Position numbers and translations under genes: made by a program. A DNA stretch of 64,000 nucleotides from contig CAZHEF010000004.1 in the NCBI GenBank assembly GCA_964531645.1, positions 11,691-75,690 on the forward strand. The letters run 5' to 3'. This DNA is from JBBIMS01 sp964531645. Lineage in GTDB: Bacteria; Acidobacteriota; Aminicenantia; JBFLYD01; JBBIMS01. Below are positions 46,088-54,565 of the stretch, piece after piece. Positions within the stretch are counted from its first letter, which is position 1; every line of letters starts with the position of its first letter. The notes beneath the pieces are model-generated. The model saw nothing but the letters and a program-made list of their open reading frames with translations, had not been told where the DNA came from and made no database searches.

Positions 46088-47983
46088 ATGAGAAAAGCTA
46101 TTATTATGACAGCATTGATGCTTCTTTTCTGTTTACTCTCCTTCTCGGATCCAGTCCGTTACAGAGTTCTCATTGTCGAAGGGTCCGACACCTATGATGA
46201 GTATTTAAACTCTTTTTTTATTGAAAAAATGCTTATAAGCTGGAACATTCCTTTTGACAAGCTAAAGGTGAACCAAAGAATTACAGGTGATATTCTGAAA
46301 AGAGGAATAACTTTACTATACTCATCAATCATCCTATCAAGATCTTCTTCTTATCTTAATAATGAGGAGGTAAATCTTCTAAAGAGCCTTTCAGGAGAAT
46401 ATGGCTTAAGTGTCATATCTTTCTTTAATTTTCCTGACGATAGGATTTCCTCTATTTTTGGAATAAAGTCATTTTCTGGTTTTAAGTCAGCGCACAGATT
46501 TGACCTAACAAATGTCGATCCCTTTATCACACTGGGGTTTGAAGGGGAACGACTTTATGGTGGCCATTTTATGGGTGTCGCAGCAGAAAAAACAATAAAA
46601 AAATATGTTCACGGAAATGGTGACCCTGTATTTTTCTCTTACGAGTATAATAAAGGGACAAATTACTATTTTGGATTTTTCCCTCTTGACTGGGGTATTT
46701 ATGATGGAAGGCATCTCCTTCTTAGAAGAGCTATTTTCCAGAACAGCGGCTTTGGATTCCTCTATTTCGATCTTGAAGGGACTCTTCTTATGAGATTCGA
46801 TGACCCATTGGGCCCAGTTGTTGCTCTATCAGACCCTGCGGGTATTCCATATTTCCCTTCCAGCAAAAAAATGGACAGAAATGACTGGAGGCGGACAGTA
46901 GAAGTTCTCAAAAAACACAATGCTGGCATGAGTTTACTTGTTACAACAGGATTTCCCGACGATGCCAATCCCTCAAGGGGAATACTTTTCAAGAATGGAG
47001 TTGAAATAACCAGTAGAACCTGTGGAACAGTTTACGATACAAAGGATTTGAAATATCAATTTATTTCAGGAACAAGGGCAGGAAAAACAATGAATTTTGA
47101 AGAAGAATACAAGGCATTAAAGGAAGCAATGGAGTATGAAAAAATAGACATTCAACAGCATGGATGGACTCATTACGATTTGCATAGATGGGTATGGTGC
47201 GCATCTCCATCCAAATACTCCCCTGATCCCTGGGTACAAGAGTTCTATCATTATTACAATAGTTCTGACGCATCCTATTCCGAGCAATGGAATGCAATAG
47301 AAAATGGATACAATAATATAAAGAGCTGGTTCGGGGTTGAGCCAGCTTTTTTTGCTTTTCCTGCCAATGCTTATTCAAAAAATACTTTTGATGTGCTCAA
47401 AAATTTTGGATATAGAATGGCTAATGGAATTGATAAGAACTTCTTTCTATTAAAGGATGGGAAGTTCATTGTTCCTTATTTTATTGAAACAACATCTGCA
47501 AAGCTTCTCCAGTGGAATCCTTACATGGTAAATATCTGGATTCCGAGGTCATTCCCCTTCATTGTATACACCCATGATTACGAACTCCTATATTTCGGAA
47601 TTGATTGGCTCGATTTGTGGTTTGAACAGTTTGAGAAGTTGAATGTAAAAAATTTTATGACTTTTGGAGAACTCCTCGGATATTTACTCTCGGAGGTAGA
47701 AGCTGTTGTAAGACCAGAGCTATACGGAATGACCTTTACCATAGATATTTCCAACACAGGTGGACCCAATGACCTTCCATCTTCAAGATATTTCAGCTCA
47801 AGGAATATGATAATTCTATTTAAAGTTCCTAAGAAATGGGTTGGACATAAAGAGCTTCGGGGAAAAGAGATTATTGAAATTAAATTAGACCCCTTTAAAG
47901 AAAAAACCTTTTATGTGGGTAGGTTTAATATTTCAGAGAAGGATAGCTGGAAGGAGCGAGCCGATAAACCATCAGGAAAATAA
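46088..47983 (+). CDS. Secreted protein with NodB-like polysaccharide deacetylase domain
   Basis: A 631-residue protein with a signal peptide (residues 1-19) and an AAGGAG site upstream. The N-terminal domain (about 25-225) resembles a Rossmann-type domain (YRVLIVEGSDTYDEYL, ISFFNFPDD). The central region (about 230-530) carries NodB-type metal ligands: Asp238-Asp239 in RFDDP and His358-x3-His362 in QHGWTH, with PAFFAFPANAYSKNTF similar to the later deacetylase strand. The last 100 residues form a beta-rich tail. It probably acts on glycans outside the cytoplasm; the exact substrate is unknown. It is a single gene with its own promoter. Confidence 0.75.
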   Translation: MRKAIIMTALMLLFCLLSFSDPVRYRVLIVEGSDTYDEYLNSFFIEKMLISWNIPFDKLKVNQRITGDILKRGITLLYSSIILSRSSSYLNNEEVNLLKSLSGEYGLSVISFFNFPDDRISSIFGIKSFSGFKSAHRFDLTNVDPFITLGFEGERLYGGHFMGVAAEKTIKKYVHGNGDPVFFSYEYNKGTNYYFGFFPLDWGIYDGRHLLLRRAIFQNSGFGFLYFDLEGTLLMRFDDPLGPVVALSDPAGIPYFPSSKKMDRNDWRRTVEVLKKHNAGMSLLVTTGFPDDANPSRGILFKNGVEITSRTCGTVYDTKDLKYQFISGTRAGKTMNFEEEYKALKEAMEYEKIDIQQHGWTHYDLHRWVWCASPSKYSPDPWVQEFYHYYNSSDASYSEQWNAIENGYNNIKSWFGVEPAFFAFPANAYSKNTFDVLKNFGYRMANGIDKNFFLLKDGKFIVPYFIETTSAKLLQWNPYMVNIWIPRSFPFIVYTHDYELLYFGIDWLDLWFEQFEKLNVKNFMTFGELLGYLLSEVEAVVRPELYGMTFTIDISNTGGPNDLPSSRYFSSRNMIILFKVPKKWVGHKELRGKEIIEIKLDPFKEKTFYVGRFNISEKDSWKERADKPSGK

Positions 47984-48006
47984 TTATTTAATTTGAATTC
48001 CATTGC

Positions 48007-48035
48007 TTGACATAGAATTTTCTCTATGATAAAAA
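48007..48035 (+). promoter_or_regulatory. Candidate promoter before the assembly gap
   Basis: TTGACA (48007-48012), a 17-base spacer and TAAAAA (48030-48035) lie 58 bases before the N run. It could drive the trpB-like gene if the gap is small. Confidence 0.35.
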
Positions 48036-48092
48036 AATCTATGCTTCTATGCAAGATGCCGAAAAATAATTCTCTGAAATCAATAAATCAAC

Positions 48093-48102
48093 NNNNNNNN
48101 NN
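48093..48102. other. Assembly gap (10 N)
   Basis: Ten N characters mark a scaffold join of unknown true length. Sequence on both sides is intergenic. Adjacency of the genes on either side is therefore an assembly inference. Confidence 0.99.
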
Positions 48103-48107
48103 CTGGT

Positions 48108-48125
48108 GGGCGGGTTCTCCCGCCC
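48108..48125. terminator. GC-rich hairpin at the gap edge
   Basis: GGGCGGG (48108-48114), loop TTCT and CCCGCCC (48119-48125) form a perfect 7-bp GC stem, unusual in this AT-rich window. No T run follows, so terminator function is doubtful; a repeat causing the assembly break is an alternative. Confidence 0.45.
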
Positions 48126-48193
48126 TGTCCACACTATAATTTCATTCTATTATTTTTAAAATTCTATAAAATCTTTGCTAAGGAGGTTTTTTA

Positions 48194-49474
48194 ATGAAAA
48201 GATTTTCAAAAAGAGAATTAGATTATTTACCTAAACATTTTTACAATATTAAATCTGCCCTTCCAACCCTTCCCAAACCACCTCTGAACCCTGTTACAAA
48301 GAAACCATTAAATCCCGATGAATTATCCGTCGTATTTCCCAAAGGTTTTATTGAACATGAAATAAGCACAGATGAATTCATACCAGTCCCTGAAGAGATT
48401 CTTGAAGTATATAGAATCTACAGACCCACTCCCCTTATCTACGCCAGTGGATTGAAAAAAGAACTTGATACGCCCGCAGAAATTTTCTACAAATATGAAG
48501 GGGTTGGACCTACCGGAAGTCACAAAAGTAACACTGCTCTTGTTCAGGCATACCTTGCTTCAAAAGAAGGTGTGAAGACACTGACTACAGAAACGGGAGC
48601 TGGTCAATGGGGTTCAGCTCTATCACATGCAGGATCTATTTTCGGTGTGAAAGTGAAAGTTTTCATGGTCAGAGCAAGCTACAGACAGAAGCCCGGGAGA
48701 AAAATAGTGATGGAACTTTTCGGAGCAGATGTTGTGGATAGCCCGAGCAATCTTACAGAGTCGGGAAGAAGATTCTACTCTGAAAATCCTGAACATCCTG
48801 GAAGTCTCGGTATTGCAATATCTGAGGCAATAGAAATTGCTGTGAATAATCCTGATACAAAATATTCCCTCGGTTCTGTTCTCGATAGTGTCCTTATGCA
48901 TCAGACTGTCATTGGGCTTGAAGCTGAAAAACAGCTGGAAGAATTTGGTGTTGAACCCGACATAATTGTTGGATGCGTTGGAGGAGGCTCAAATTTTGCA
49001 GGTTTGAGTTTTCCCTTCGTGAGAAAAAATTTAAAAAAGAATGCAAAAATCAAGTTCATTGCTGTTGAGCCTGAAGCATGTCCTTCAATTACCAATGGAG
49101 AATTGAAATACGACCATGGTGACACTGCAGGGCTAACCCCTCTTCTATTCATGCACACCCTCGGTAAAGATTTTGTCCCTCCTCCCATCCATGCAGGTGG
49201 TTTGAGATATCATGGAATGGCTCCTCTCGTTTCCCATCTTGTTTCAATGGGAATTGTTGAGGCAAGGGCTTACAATCAGAAAGAAGTTTTTGAATCAGCT
49301 AAAATTTTTCTTAAAGCAGAAGGGATTCTTCCTGCTCCAGAGTCATCCCATGCAATAAAAGCTGTTATTGATGAAGCAATCGAAACAAAAAAAGAAGGCA
49401 AAAAGAAGATAATTCTTTTTAACTTATCAGGCCATGGATTTCTCGACATCTCAGCTTATGAAAAAATCCCGTAG
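48194..49474 (+). CDS. trpB2: Tryptophan synthase beta chain-like protein, TrpB2 type
   Basis: A 426-residue PLP enzyme. The PLP lysine is Lys111 in GPTGSHKSNTAL, followed by TETGAGQWGSALS and the phosphate-binding loop GCVGGGSNFAGL. The long N-terminal extension and YRPTPLIYASGLKKEL match the TrpB2 group rather than canonical TrpB1. TrpB2 makes tryptophan from indole and serine, often without TrpA. No trpA or other trp gene is adjacent. GGAGG precedes the ATG. Confidence 0.92.
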   Translation: MKRFSKRELDYLPKHFYNIKSALPTLPKPPLNPVTKKPLNPDELSVVFPKGFIEHEISTDEFIPVPEEILEVYRIYRPTPLIYASGLKKELDTPAEIFYKYEGVGPTGSHKSNTALVQAYLASKEGVKTLTTETGAGQWGSALSHAGSIFGVKVKVFMVRASYRQKPGRKIVMELFGADVVDSPSNLTESGRRFYSENPEHPGSLGIAISEAIEIAVNNPDTKYSLGSVLDSVLMHQTVIGLEAEKQLEEFGVEPDIIVGCVGGGSNFAGLSFPFVRKNLKKNAKIKFIAVEPEACPSITNGELKYDHGDTAGLTPLLFMHTLGKDFVPPPIHAGGLRYHGMAPLVSHLVSMGIVEARAYNQKEVFESAKIFLKAEGILPAPESSHAIKAVIDEAIETKKEGKKKIILFNLSGHGFLDISAYEKIP

Positions 49475-49539
49475 CAAAATCTAAATAGAAGAGCTTTATT
49501 AAAAAGTCGATTGCCTAAAACTGATAAAAGGGATAGAAT

Positions 49540-49545
49540 TATAAA
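49540..49545 (+). promoter_or_regulatory. Putative -10 box of a leaderless ABC gene
   Basis: TATAAA lies seven bases before ATG 49553, with no Shine-Dalgarno. No good -35 was found. Confidence 0.35.
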
Positions 49546-49552
49546 TAACTGT

Positions 49553-50539
49553 ATGTTTGCAATAAAAGTAGAAGAACTTGTAAAAAAATTCAATGGTTTT
49601 ACCGCTGTAGACAACATATCATTTGATGTTCATTATGGTGAGCTTTTTGGTTTGCTCGGTCCCAATGGAGCTGGAAAAACAACCACAATAAATATTCTTT
49701 CAACTCTTTTAAAACCTACATCAGGGTATGCAGAAGTAGCTGGATTCGACATAAGGAAAAAAAGAGATGATGTGAGAAAGAGTATAGGTATAGTTTTTCA
49801 GGATCCAACCCTTGATACAAAATTGACAGGAAGGGAGAATCTTCTTTTCCACGCAATGATGTATGGCATTAAAAAAGATAAAGCTGAAAAAAGGATGAAA
49901 GAGGTTCTCGAGCTGGTTGAGCTTGAAGATAGAGCAGACACTCTTGTCGAAAAATATTCTGGAGGGATGAAGAGAAGACTTGAGATTGCAAGAGGCTTGA
50001 TACACAGACCTAAAGTCTTATTTCTCGATGAGCCCACCCTTGGACTCGATGCTCAAACAAGAAGAAGAATATGGGATTATATAAAAAGGTTGAACAAGGA
50101 AACAGGAATTACAATGATTCTCACGACCCATTACATGGAGGAAGCTGATTATCTCTGCGATAGAGTTGCAATAATTGACCATGGGAAAATTGTTGCCATT
50201 GACAACCCAGTAAATCTGAAGAACATGCTTGGAGGTGATGTTATTTCACTGGAGATCGAAGGGGGTGCTAATCATTACATTGAAAAATTAAAAGAGCTGA
50301 AATGGATTAAATCTTTAAGGATACAAAACGGGATTTTGAGAATGAGCATGGAGATGGGTGAAAGGAAAATTCCCACTCTCGTTAACCTTGCAGAGAAAAG
50401 TGGCGTTAAGATAAATTCAGTAAATCTCCACAAACCCAGCCTTGAGGATGTTTTTCTTTTCTATACAGGAAGGAAAATCAGAGATGAAGAGGGAGAAAGC
50501 GAAAAAAGAGAATGGATTATTAGAACGATAAGGCGATAG
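49553..50539 (+). CDS. ABC transporter ATP-binding protein (DrrA/CcmA type)
   Basis: The start at 49553 fits the conserved N-terminus AIKVEELVKKFNGFTAVDNIS; an upstream TTG frame is spurious. The 328-residue ATPase has Walker A GPNGAGKTT, the Q-loop FQDPTLD, signature YSGGMKRRLE, Walker B VLFLDEPTLGLD and the switch His in TTHYMEEAD. A C-terminal domain of about 90 residues is typical of DrrA-like exporters. It pairs with the downstream ABC-2 permease, starting two bases later. Substrate unknown. Confidence 0.93.
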   Translation: MFAIKVEELVKKFNGFTAVDNISFDVHYGELFGLLGPNGAGKTTTINILSTLLKPTSGYAEVAGFDIRKKRDDVRKSIGIVFQDPTLDTKLTGRENLLFHAMMYGIKKDKAEKRMKEVLELVELEDRADTLVEKYSGGMKRRLEIARGLIHRPKVLFLDEPTLGLDAQTRRRIWDYIKRLNKETGITMILTTHYMEEADYLCDRVAIIDHGKIVAIDNPVNLKNMLGGDVISLEIEGGANHYIEKLKELKWIKSLRIQNGILRMSMEMGERKIPTLVNLAEKSGVKINSVNLHKPSLEDVFLFYTGRKIRDEEGESEKREWIIRTIRR

Positions 50540-50540
50540 G

Positions 50541-51305
50541 ATGATAAATTTAACTGTTGTCTATATTCTCTGGCTCAGGGAGATGAAAAGATTCTTCAGG
50601 GCAAAATCTCGTGTTATTGGAACAATGGCTATGCCTCTTCTTTTCCTCGTTTTCCTTGGTTTCGGTTTCGGAAGAATGAATGTTCCTGGAATCTCACAAA
50701 ATATAAATTATATAAATTTCCTTGTTCCCGGAATAATAGGAATGTCCCTTCTCTTTACCTCAACATTTGCTGGTCTTTCTGTTTTATGGGATAGGGAATT
50801 CGGATTTTTAAAGGAGATAATGGTTGCACCTGTGAGCAGAGTGTCAATAGCTGTTGGAAGAATTGCGGGAGGAATCTCTACATCCCTTATTCAGGGAATC
50901 TCAATTCTTCTAATATCTATTTTATTGGGCTTCAAAATGAAGGGAGTTTTCTCCCTTCTTTTTTCAATTTTATTTATGGCTCTCGTATCCGCTACCTTTG
51001 TCGCTATAGGGCTGGGAATAGCATCTCAAATGAAGGATATACACGGTTTCAGCCTTATAATGAACTTTCTAATCTTTCCCCTCTTTTTCCTTTCTGGCGC
51101 CCTCTATCCCATTCAGAATTTACCTGGTATTGTGAGAGGTTTCTCTTATATTGATCTTCTTACATACGGAGTTGATGGATTGAGAGGATTTCTTGTAGGT
51201 GCATCACATTTTCCTCTTTTTCTAAACATTTTAATAATTTCAGTATTCTCCTTTTTGACAATTCTCATATCAGCTATTCTTTTTGAAAAAAGTGAAGCAA
51301 TATAA
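50541..51305 (+). CDS. ABC-2 type permease
   Basis: A 254-residue membrane protein with six hydrophobic segments and the ABC-2 motif FLVPGIIGMSLLFTSTFAGLSVLWDREFGFLKEIMVAPVSR. A later FFLSGALYPIQNLPG loop is typical. It forms the channel with the upstream ATPase for export of a drug, lipid or glycan. It begins one base after the ATPase stop and ends three bases before the kinase-like gene. Confidence 0.93.
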   Translation: MINLTVVYILWLREMKRFFRAKSRVIGTMAMPLLFLVFLGFGFGRMNVPGISQNINYINFLVPGIIGMSLLFTSTFAGLSVLWDREFGFLKEIMVAPVSRVSIAVGRIAGGISTSLIQGISILLISILLGFKMKGVFSLLFSILFMALVSATFVAIGLGIASQMKDIHGFSLIMNFLIFPLFFLSGALYPIQNLPGIVRGFSYIDLLTYGVDGLRGFLVGASHFPLFLNILIISVFSFLTILISAILFEKSEAI

Positions 51306-51308
51306 GAA

Positions 51309-52166
51309 ATGAGTTACCCTTTTCTTGAAAGTGATGGGATTGCAATTCCGCCTTCTTGGAAAAGACTCCAGAAATTAAAAGAAAAATGGGGAGGAGTATT
51401 CATGGTAATTGGAGGTGTAAGTTCAGGCAAGAGCACATTTGTAAAATTTCTTGCATCTTCTTTTCTTACAATAGATAAAAAAATTGCCATAATCGATGCA
51501 GACATCGGACAGTCCTGGATTGGTCCTCCAACAACTATTGGTGCTATAATTCTTCCCAAAAAAAAGGGTGAAGTTAATTTAATGAGACCTGATTTTCTGG
51601 AATTTGTTGGAACATTATCCCCTTCCAATGATTTGAATGGGTATTTAAGGTCAATTCGAAAGGTTTTTGCGCTTGTAAAAAGGGAAAATCCTTTTGCAAT
51701 TATTGTTGATACAACAGGATTAATTGCTGGAACTGAAGGCCTTAATTTAAAATTAAGAAAAGCAGAAATCCTCTCACCAACAATGATTATTGCTTTCAAA
51801 AAAGATGGCGAAATTGGCCATATTATAAACTCCCTTACTGAAAAGAAATTCGATGTTTATATTCTCCATTCACCAAAGGAGGCAAAGGAAAGATCAATGA
51901 ATAAAAGAAGAGAATACAGGGAGAATGCTTTCAGAAGATATCTCGAAGGGGCAAAAGTTATCAGGATAAAATCTACTGAAGAAAATTTTGATTGTAATAC
52001 TCTTGTGGGGATTCTAAATAATGAAGAGGATACTCTTGCTCTTGGAGTTGTCACTGGAAAAGAAAAGGAGGAACTCTTACTTTATACGCCTCTGGAAGAG
52101 ATAAAGGAGCCAATTTTTATAAAGAAAAGTTCCATAAAAGTCTCAATTGAAGGAAAGGAGATTTGA
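51309..52166 (+). CDS. Clp1/Grc3-like polynucleotide 5'-kinase-type P-loop protein
   Basis: A 285-residue protein with Walker A GGVSSGKST (35-43) and the IIDADIGQSWIGPP segment (61-73), which is the Clp1/Grc3 Walker A' and DxDxGQ signature. NPFAIIVDTTGLI supplies a Walker B-like strand. An Arg-rich MNKRREYRENAFRRYL segment near 200 may form the lid. The 5'-hydroxyl RNA kinase domain (CLP1_P) is best known from eukaryotes and archaea. The C-terminal part (about 220-285) is short and beta-rich. It follows an ABC-2 exporter after three bases, an unexpected neighbour. RNA kinase activity is inference. Confidence 0.75.
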   Translation: MSYPFLESDGIAIPPSWKRLQKLKEKWGGVFMVIGGVSSGKSTFVKFLASSFLTIDKKIAIIDADIGQSWIGPPTTIGAIILPKKKGEVNLMRPDFLEFVGTLSPSNDLNGYLRSIRKVFALVKRENPFAIIVDTTGLIAGTEGLNLKLRKAEILSPTMIIAFKKDGEIGHIINSLTEKKFDVYILHSPKEAKERSMNKRREYRENAFRRYLEGAKVIRIKSTEENFDCNTLVGILNNEEDTLALGVVTGKEKEELLLYTPLEEIKEPIFIKKSSIKVSIEGKEI

Positions 52167-52228
52167 TAAGGATTAGCTTTGTTTTCGAGTTTAATTGGCT
52201 AAAATTTGAAGTATGTTAATTCATCGTT

Positions 52229-52472
52229 TTAAGTTGAAATAAAATGTGTGGAAAGTCTGTAATTAGCAAGAGCCATATAGTTATAAAGAAAATGGTTCTC
52301 TTTTTCCTCTGTAAGAATAATACTTAAAGATATCTCTCTTGTTCTCCCCATTGGCGATTGATTCCATTCATCCACACCCTCTTTAAGAAGTCCTTTGACC
52401 TCCTCTAATATTTCGAGAGAAAAGATAAAAAGTAGTTGAAATGAAAAAAATTATTACTTTAATATTATTCAT
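52229..52472 (-). pseudogene. Remnant of a secreted TPR-like protein
   Basis: Leftward from ATG 52472, with GGAGGAGG upstream, the frame gives a signal-like start (MNNIKVIIFFISTTFYLFS). After a one-base shift it continues as LEILEEVKGLLKEGVDEWN, then TREISLSIILTEEKENHFLYNYMALANYRL, ending at TAA 52229-52231. The ALANYRL ending suits a TPR-type helix. Only about 80 residues remain. The rest of 52167-52571 holds nothing else I can support. Confidence 0.45.
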
Positions 52473-52571
52473 TCGTCCTCCTCCTTTTATAGTTTTCCCT
52501 TCTCATTTAAAGAACACAAACAAATTTTCAAAAAATTGCAAAAACTAAAGTGGAAGTATTAAGGATGTTTT

Positions 52572-53633
52572 CTAATGATTTTCCAGGAATTTTTCTATCT
52601 TTTCTATATATGAAAATAGGGCGGGAAGACCACCTGTGTGGATAAAAATCACCTTTTCGCCCTTTCTTATAAAACCTTTCGCTATAAGATCTAACAATCC
52701 ACCCATTGCTTTCCCTGTGTAGACTGGATCAAGGAATGTTCCTTCTTGCTCCGCAACAATTTTTATATTTTTAACAATTTCTTTTTCTACAATTCCATAA
52801 CCTTCTCCAATGTAATCATCAATTACCTTTATATCTTCATCCTTTAAATCAAGGTCTATCTGTATGTAATTTTCAATATTCTGGATTATTCCCTCTATTA
52901 TTTTCTCAAAATCTTTCTTCTTTTCAGAAACGCTTATTCCAAGAATTCTATTTTTTGCACCCATCAACTTTGAACCCGCAACTAAACCCGCTTGGGTGCC
53001 ACCTGAGCCTGTTGCATGAACAATCCAGTCAGGCTCGATCCCAAGATCAAAACATTGCACCATCAACTCATAGAAACAATCAAGATATGCAATTCCTCCC
53101 CATGAGACTTCCATTGAACCTTCTGGAATGGAGGCACCTATTGGAGCAAGATATGTTTTCTTTCCCATACTTTCGAGGGATTCAAGGGTTTGCGAAACAA
53201 TTTCTCCTATATTATCTAATTTGATCAATTTTTTCCCTTCACCATCAAATATTTTAATTTTTGCTCCTGAAAGATTCTCAAGGAGAATATTTCCTCCAAA
53301 ATCTTCTGGAAGATTTTTTCTTTTAAAAAGAATTAAATACGGCTCAACGCCAAAAACCCTGCAAACAGAACTCATCGCCCTGCACCAGTTGGACTGCACC
53401 CCTCCCCAGGTCAAAGCTGAATCAGCTCTTTTATGCATTATATCAACAATTAAATACTCCATCTTCCTTATTTTATTCCCACCAAATCCTGAACCTATAA
53501 GATCCTCCCTTTTGATAAAAATTTCGACTCCAGTCAGTAAAGATAAATTTTTCATTTTTTCAAGAGGTGTTGGATGGGTAAAAAGGTTCTCCCTTCTTTT
53601 TCTTAAATCTTCAACCAATTCATAACCTTTCAT
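52572..53633 (-). CDS. ACC deaminase/D-cysteine desulfhydrase family PLP enzyme
   Basis: A 353-residue protein of the ACC deaminase/D-cysteine desulfhydrase branch of fold-type II PLP enzymes. The PLP lysine is Lys54 in GGNKIRK. Other motifs are TWGGVQSNWCRAMSSVC, HATGSGGTQAGLVAGSKL and VYTGKAMGGLLDLI near the C-terminus. It would deaminate ACC or D-cysteine-like substrates to a keto acid plus ammonia; the two activities cannot be separated by eye. It follows yjbQ by one base and a GGAGAATAAA site. Confidence 0.85.
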   Translation of the reverse strand: MKGYELVEDLRKRRENLFTHPTPLEKMKNLSLLTGVEIFIKREDLIGSGFGGNKIRKMEYLIVDIMHKRADSALTWGGVQSNWCRAMSSVCRVFGVEPYLILFKRKNLPEDFGGNILLENLSGAKIKIFDGEGKKLIKLDNIGEIVSQTLESLESMGKKTYLAPIGASIPEGSMEVSWGGIAYLDCFYELMVQCFDLGIEPDWIVHATGSGGTQAGLVAGSKLMGAKNRILGISVSEKKKDFEKIIEGIIQNIENYIQIDLDLKDEDIKVIDDYIGEGYGIVEKEIVKNIKIVAEQEGTFLDPVYTGKAMGGLLDLIAKGFIRKGEKVIFIHTGGLPALFSYIEKIEKFLENH

Positions 53634-53634
53634 T

Positions 53635-54054
53635 TTATTCTCCCATAATTTTTAATATAATTTCCCTTCTTCTCGGCTGGGTGTCAAAGTCTATAAACAC
53701 AATCTGTTGCCATGTTCCGAGAGTCGGACTGCCATTGGATATTGGGACTGTTAGGGAAGGCCCAAAAAGGGAAGCCCTTAGATGGGAAGAGCCATTGTCA
53801 TCTCCCCATGTCTTTTCATGATGATAGGGAATGCTCGAGGGGATTAATTTTTCAAGGATTTCTTTCAAATCTTTGCATAGATTAGGCTCAAATTCTATTG
53901 TTGTTAAAGCTCCAGTGGAACCTGGAACAAAAAGGGTAACAATACCCTCCTTTACACCTGAATTCTTCACTTTCTTTTTAACCTCTGATGTCAAATCTTT
54001 TATGTCAGTGAATCCTGATGTTAAAATATATATTGAATCACTTAATATTTTCAT
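53635..54054 (-). CDS. YjbQ family (UPF0047) secondary thiamine-phosphate synthase-like protein
   Basis: The start at ATG 54054 gives 139 residues, the family norm; an upstream frame to 54090 adds 12. Motifs are VTLFVPGSTGALTTIEFEPN, YHHEKTWGDDNGSSHLRASLFG and GTWQQIVFIDFDTQPRRR, which contain the conserved His residues. UPF0047 proteins form trimers and can weakly make thiamine phosphate; the native role is uncertain. It is coupled to the PLP enzyme downstream. Confidence 0.9.
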   Translation of the reverse strand: MKILSDSIYILTSGFTDIKDLTSEVKKKVKNSGVKEGIVTLFVPGSTGALTTIEFEPNLCKDLKEILEKLIPSSIPYHHEKTWGDDNGSSHLRASLFGPSLTVPISNGSPTLGTWQQIVFIDFDTQPRRREIILKIMGE

Positions 54055-54061
54055 AGAGAAT

Positions 54062-54067
54062 AGTTTA
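54062..54067 (-). promoter_or_regulatory. Putative -10 box for a leaderless YjbQ transcript
   Basis: On the minus strand TAAACT lies seven bases before ATG 54054, and TTGCTT occurs 18 bases farther upstream. No Shine-Dalgarno is present. Confidence 0.4.
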
Positions 54068-54093
54068 AAATAACAGCCTTCCAAAAGCAAATA

Positions 54094-54116
54094 AGCTTGC
54101 AGCTTACAGCTATAAG
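54094..54116. repeat. AGCT heptamer repeat
   Basis: Three 7-nt units, AGCTTGC, AGCTTAC, AGCTATA, then AG. The same motif recurs at 60605-60628 and 60684-60715. Confidence 0.75.
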
Positions 54117-54212
54117 TCGAGGTGTAGCTATTATCTGGAGTTCCCTGAACTTTAATAGGTATATCTTAAGAAGATATAGAAATAATCGACAAACTGAGAC
54201 CAGAAGATCTTG

Positions 54213-54317
54213 AATAACCAATACCAAAATTCCGATAACCAGATAATTACCAATATTTCAATAACCAATACCAAAATTCCGATAACCAGATAATTACCAA
54301 TATTTCAATAACCAATA
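54213..54317. repeat. 47-bp tandem direct repeat, 2.2 copies
   Basis: Identical 47-base units occupy 54213-54259 and 54260-54306, followed by the first 11 bases of a third. The unit contains shorter AATAACCAA and GATAACCAG echoes. It lies in the 510-base gap between the YjbQ and HEAT-like genes. The rest of the gap (54117-54212 and 54318-54565) shows no gene. Confidence 0.95.
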
Positions 54318-54565
54318 ATCAAACAATCTCTTTGAGTTGAGAGTATGTAACTTCCATTAGTGAGATGTAAAGTTCTTTCTTTAAATTTGGATATTGGTGA
54401 ATTGGAGCTTGGTGATTTTTAACCTTTGAGGTGATAGAGCTCATGTCTGTCATTCCTTTCGAATCCTTCAGAAACTCAGGAAACTCCAGTAACTATTATT
54501 TTTTGAAATTGAAGTTTATATGTTGTATTATTTAGATAAAATGATAGATAGGCTTTAGAAAGGAA

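Noticed and set aside
54213..54317. Possible CRISPR array
   Set aside because: The 47-bp units are tandem with no unique spacers, and no cas genes are present.
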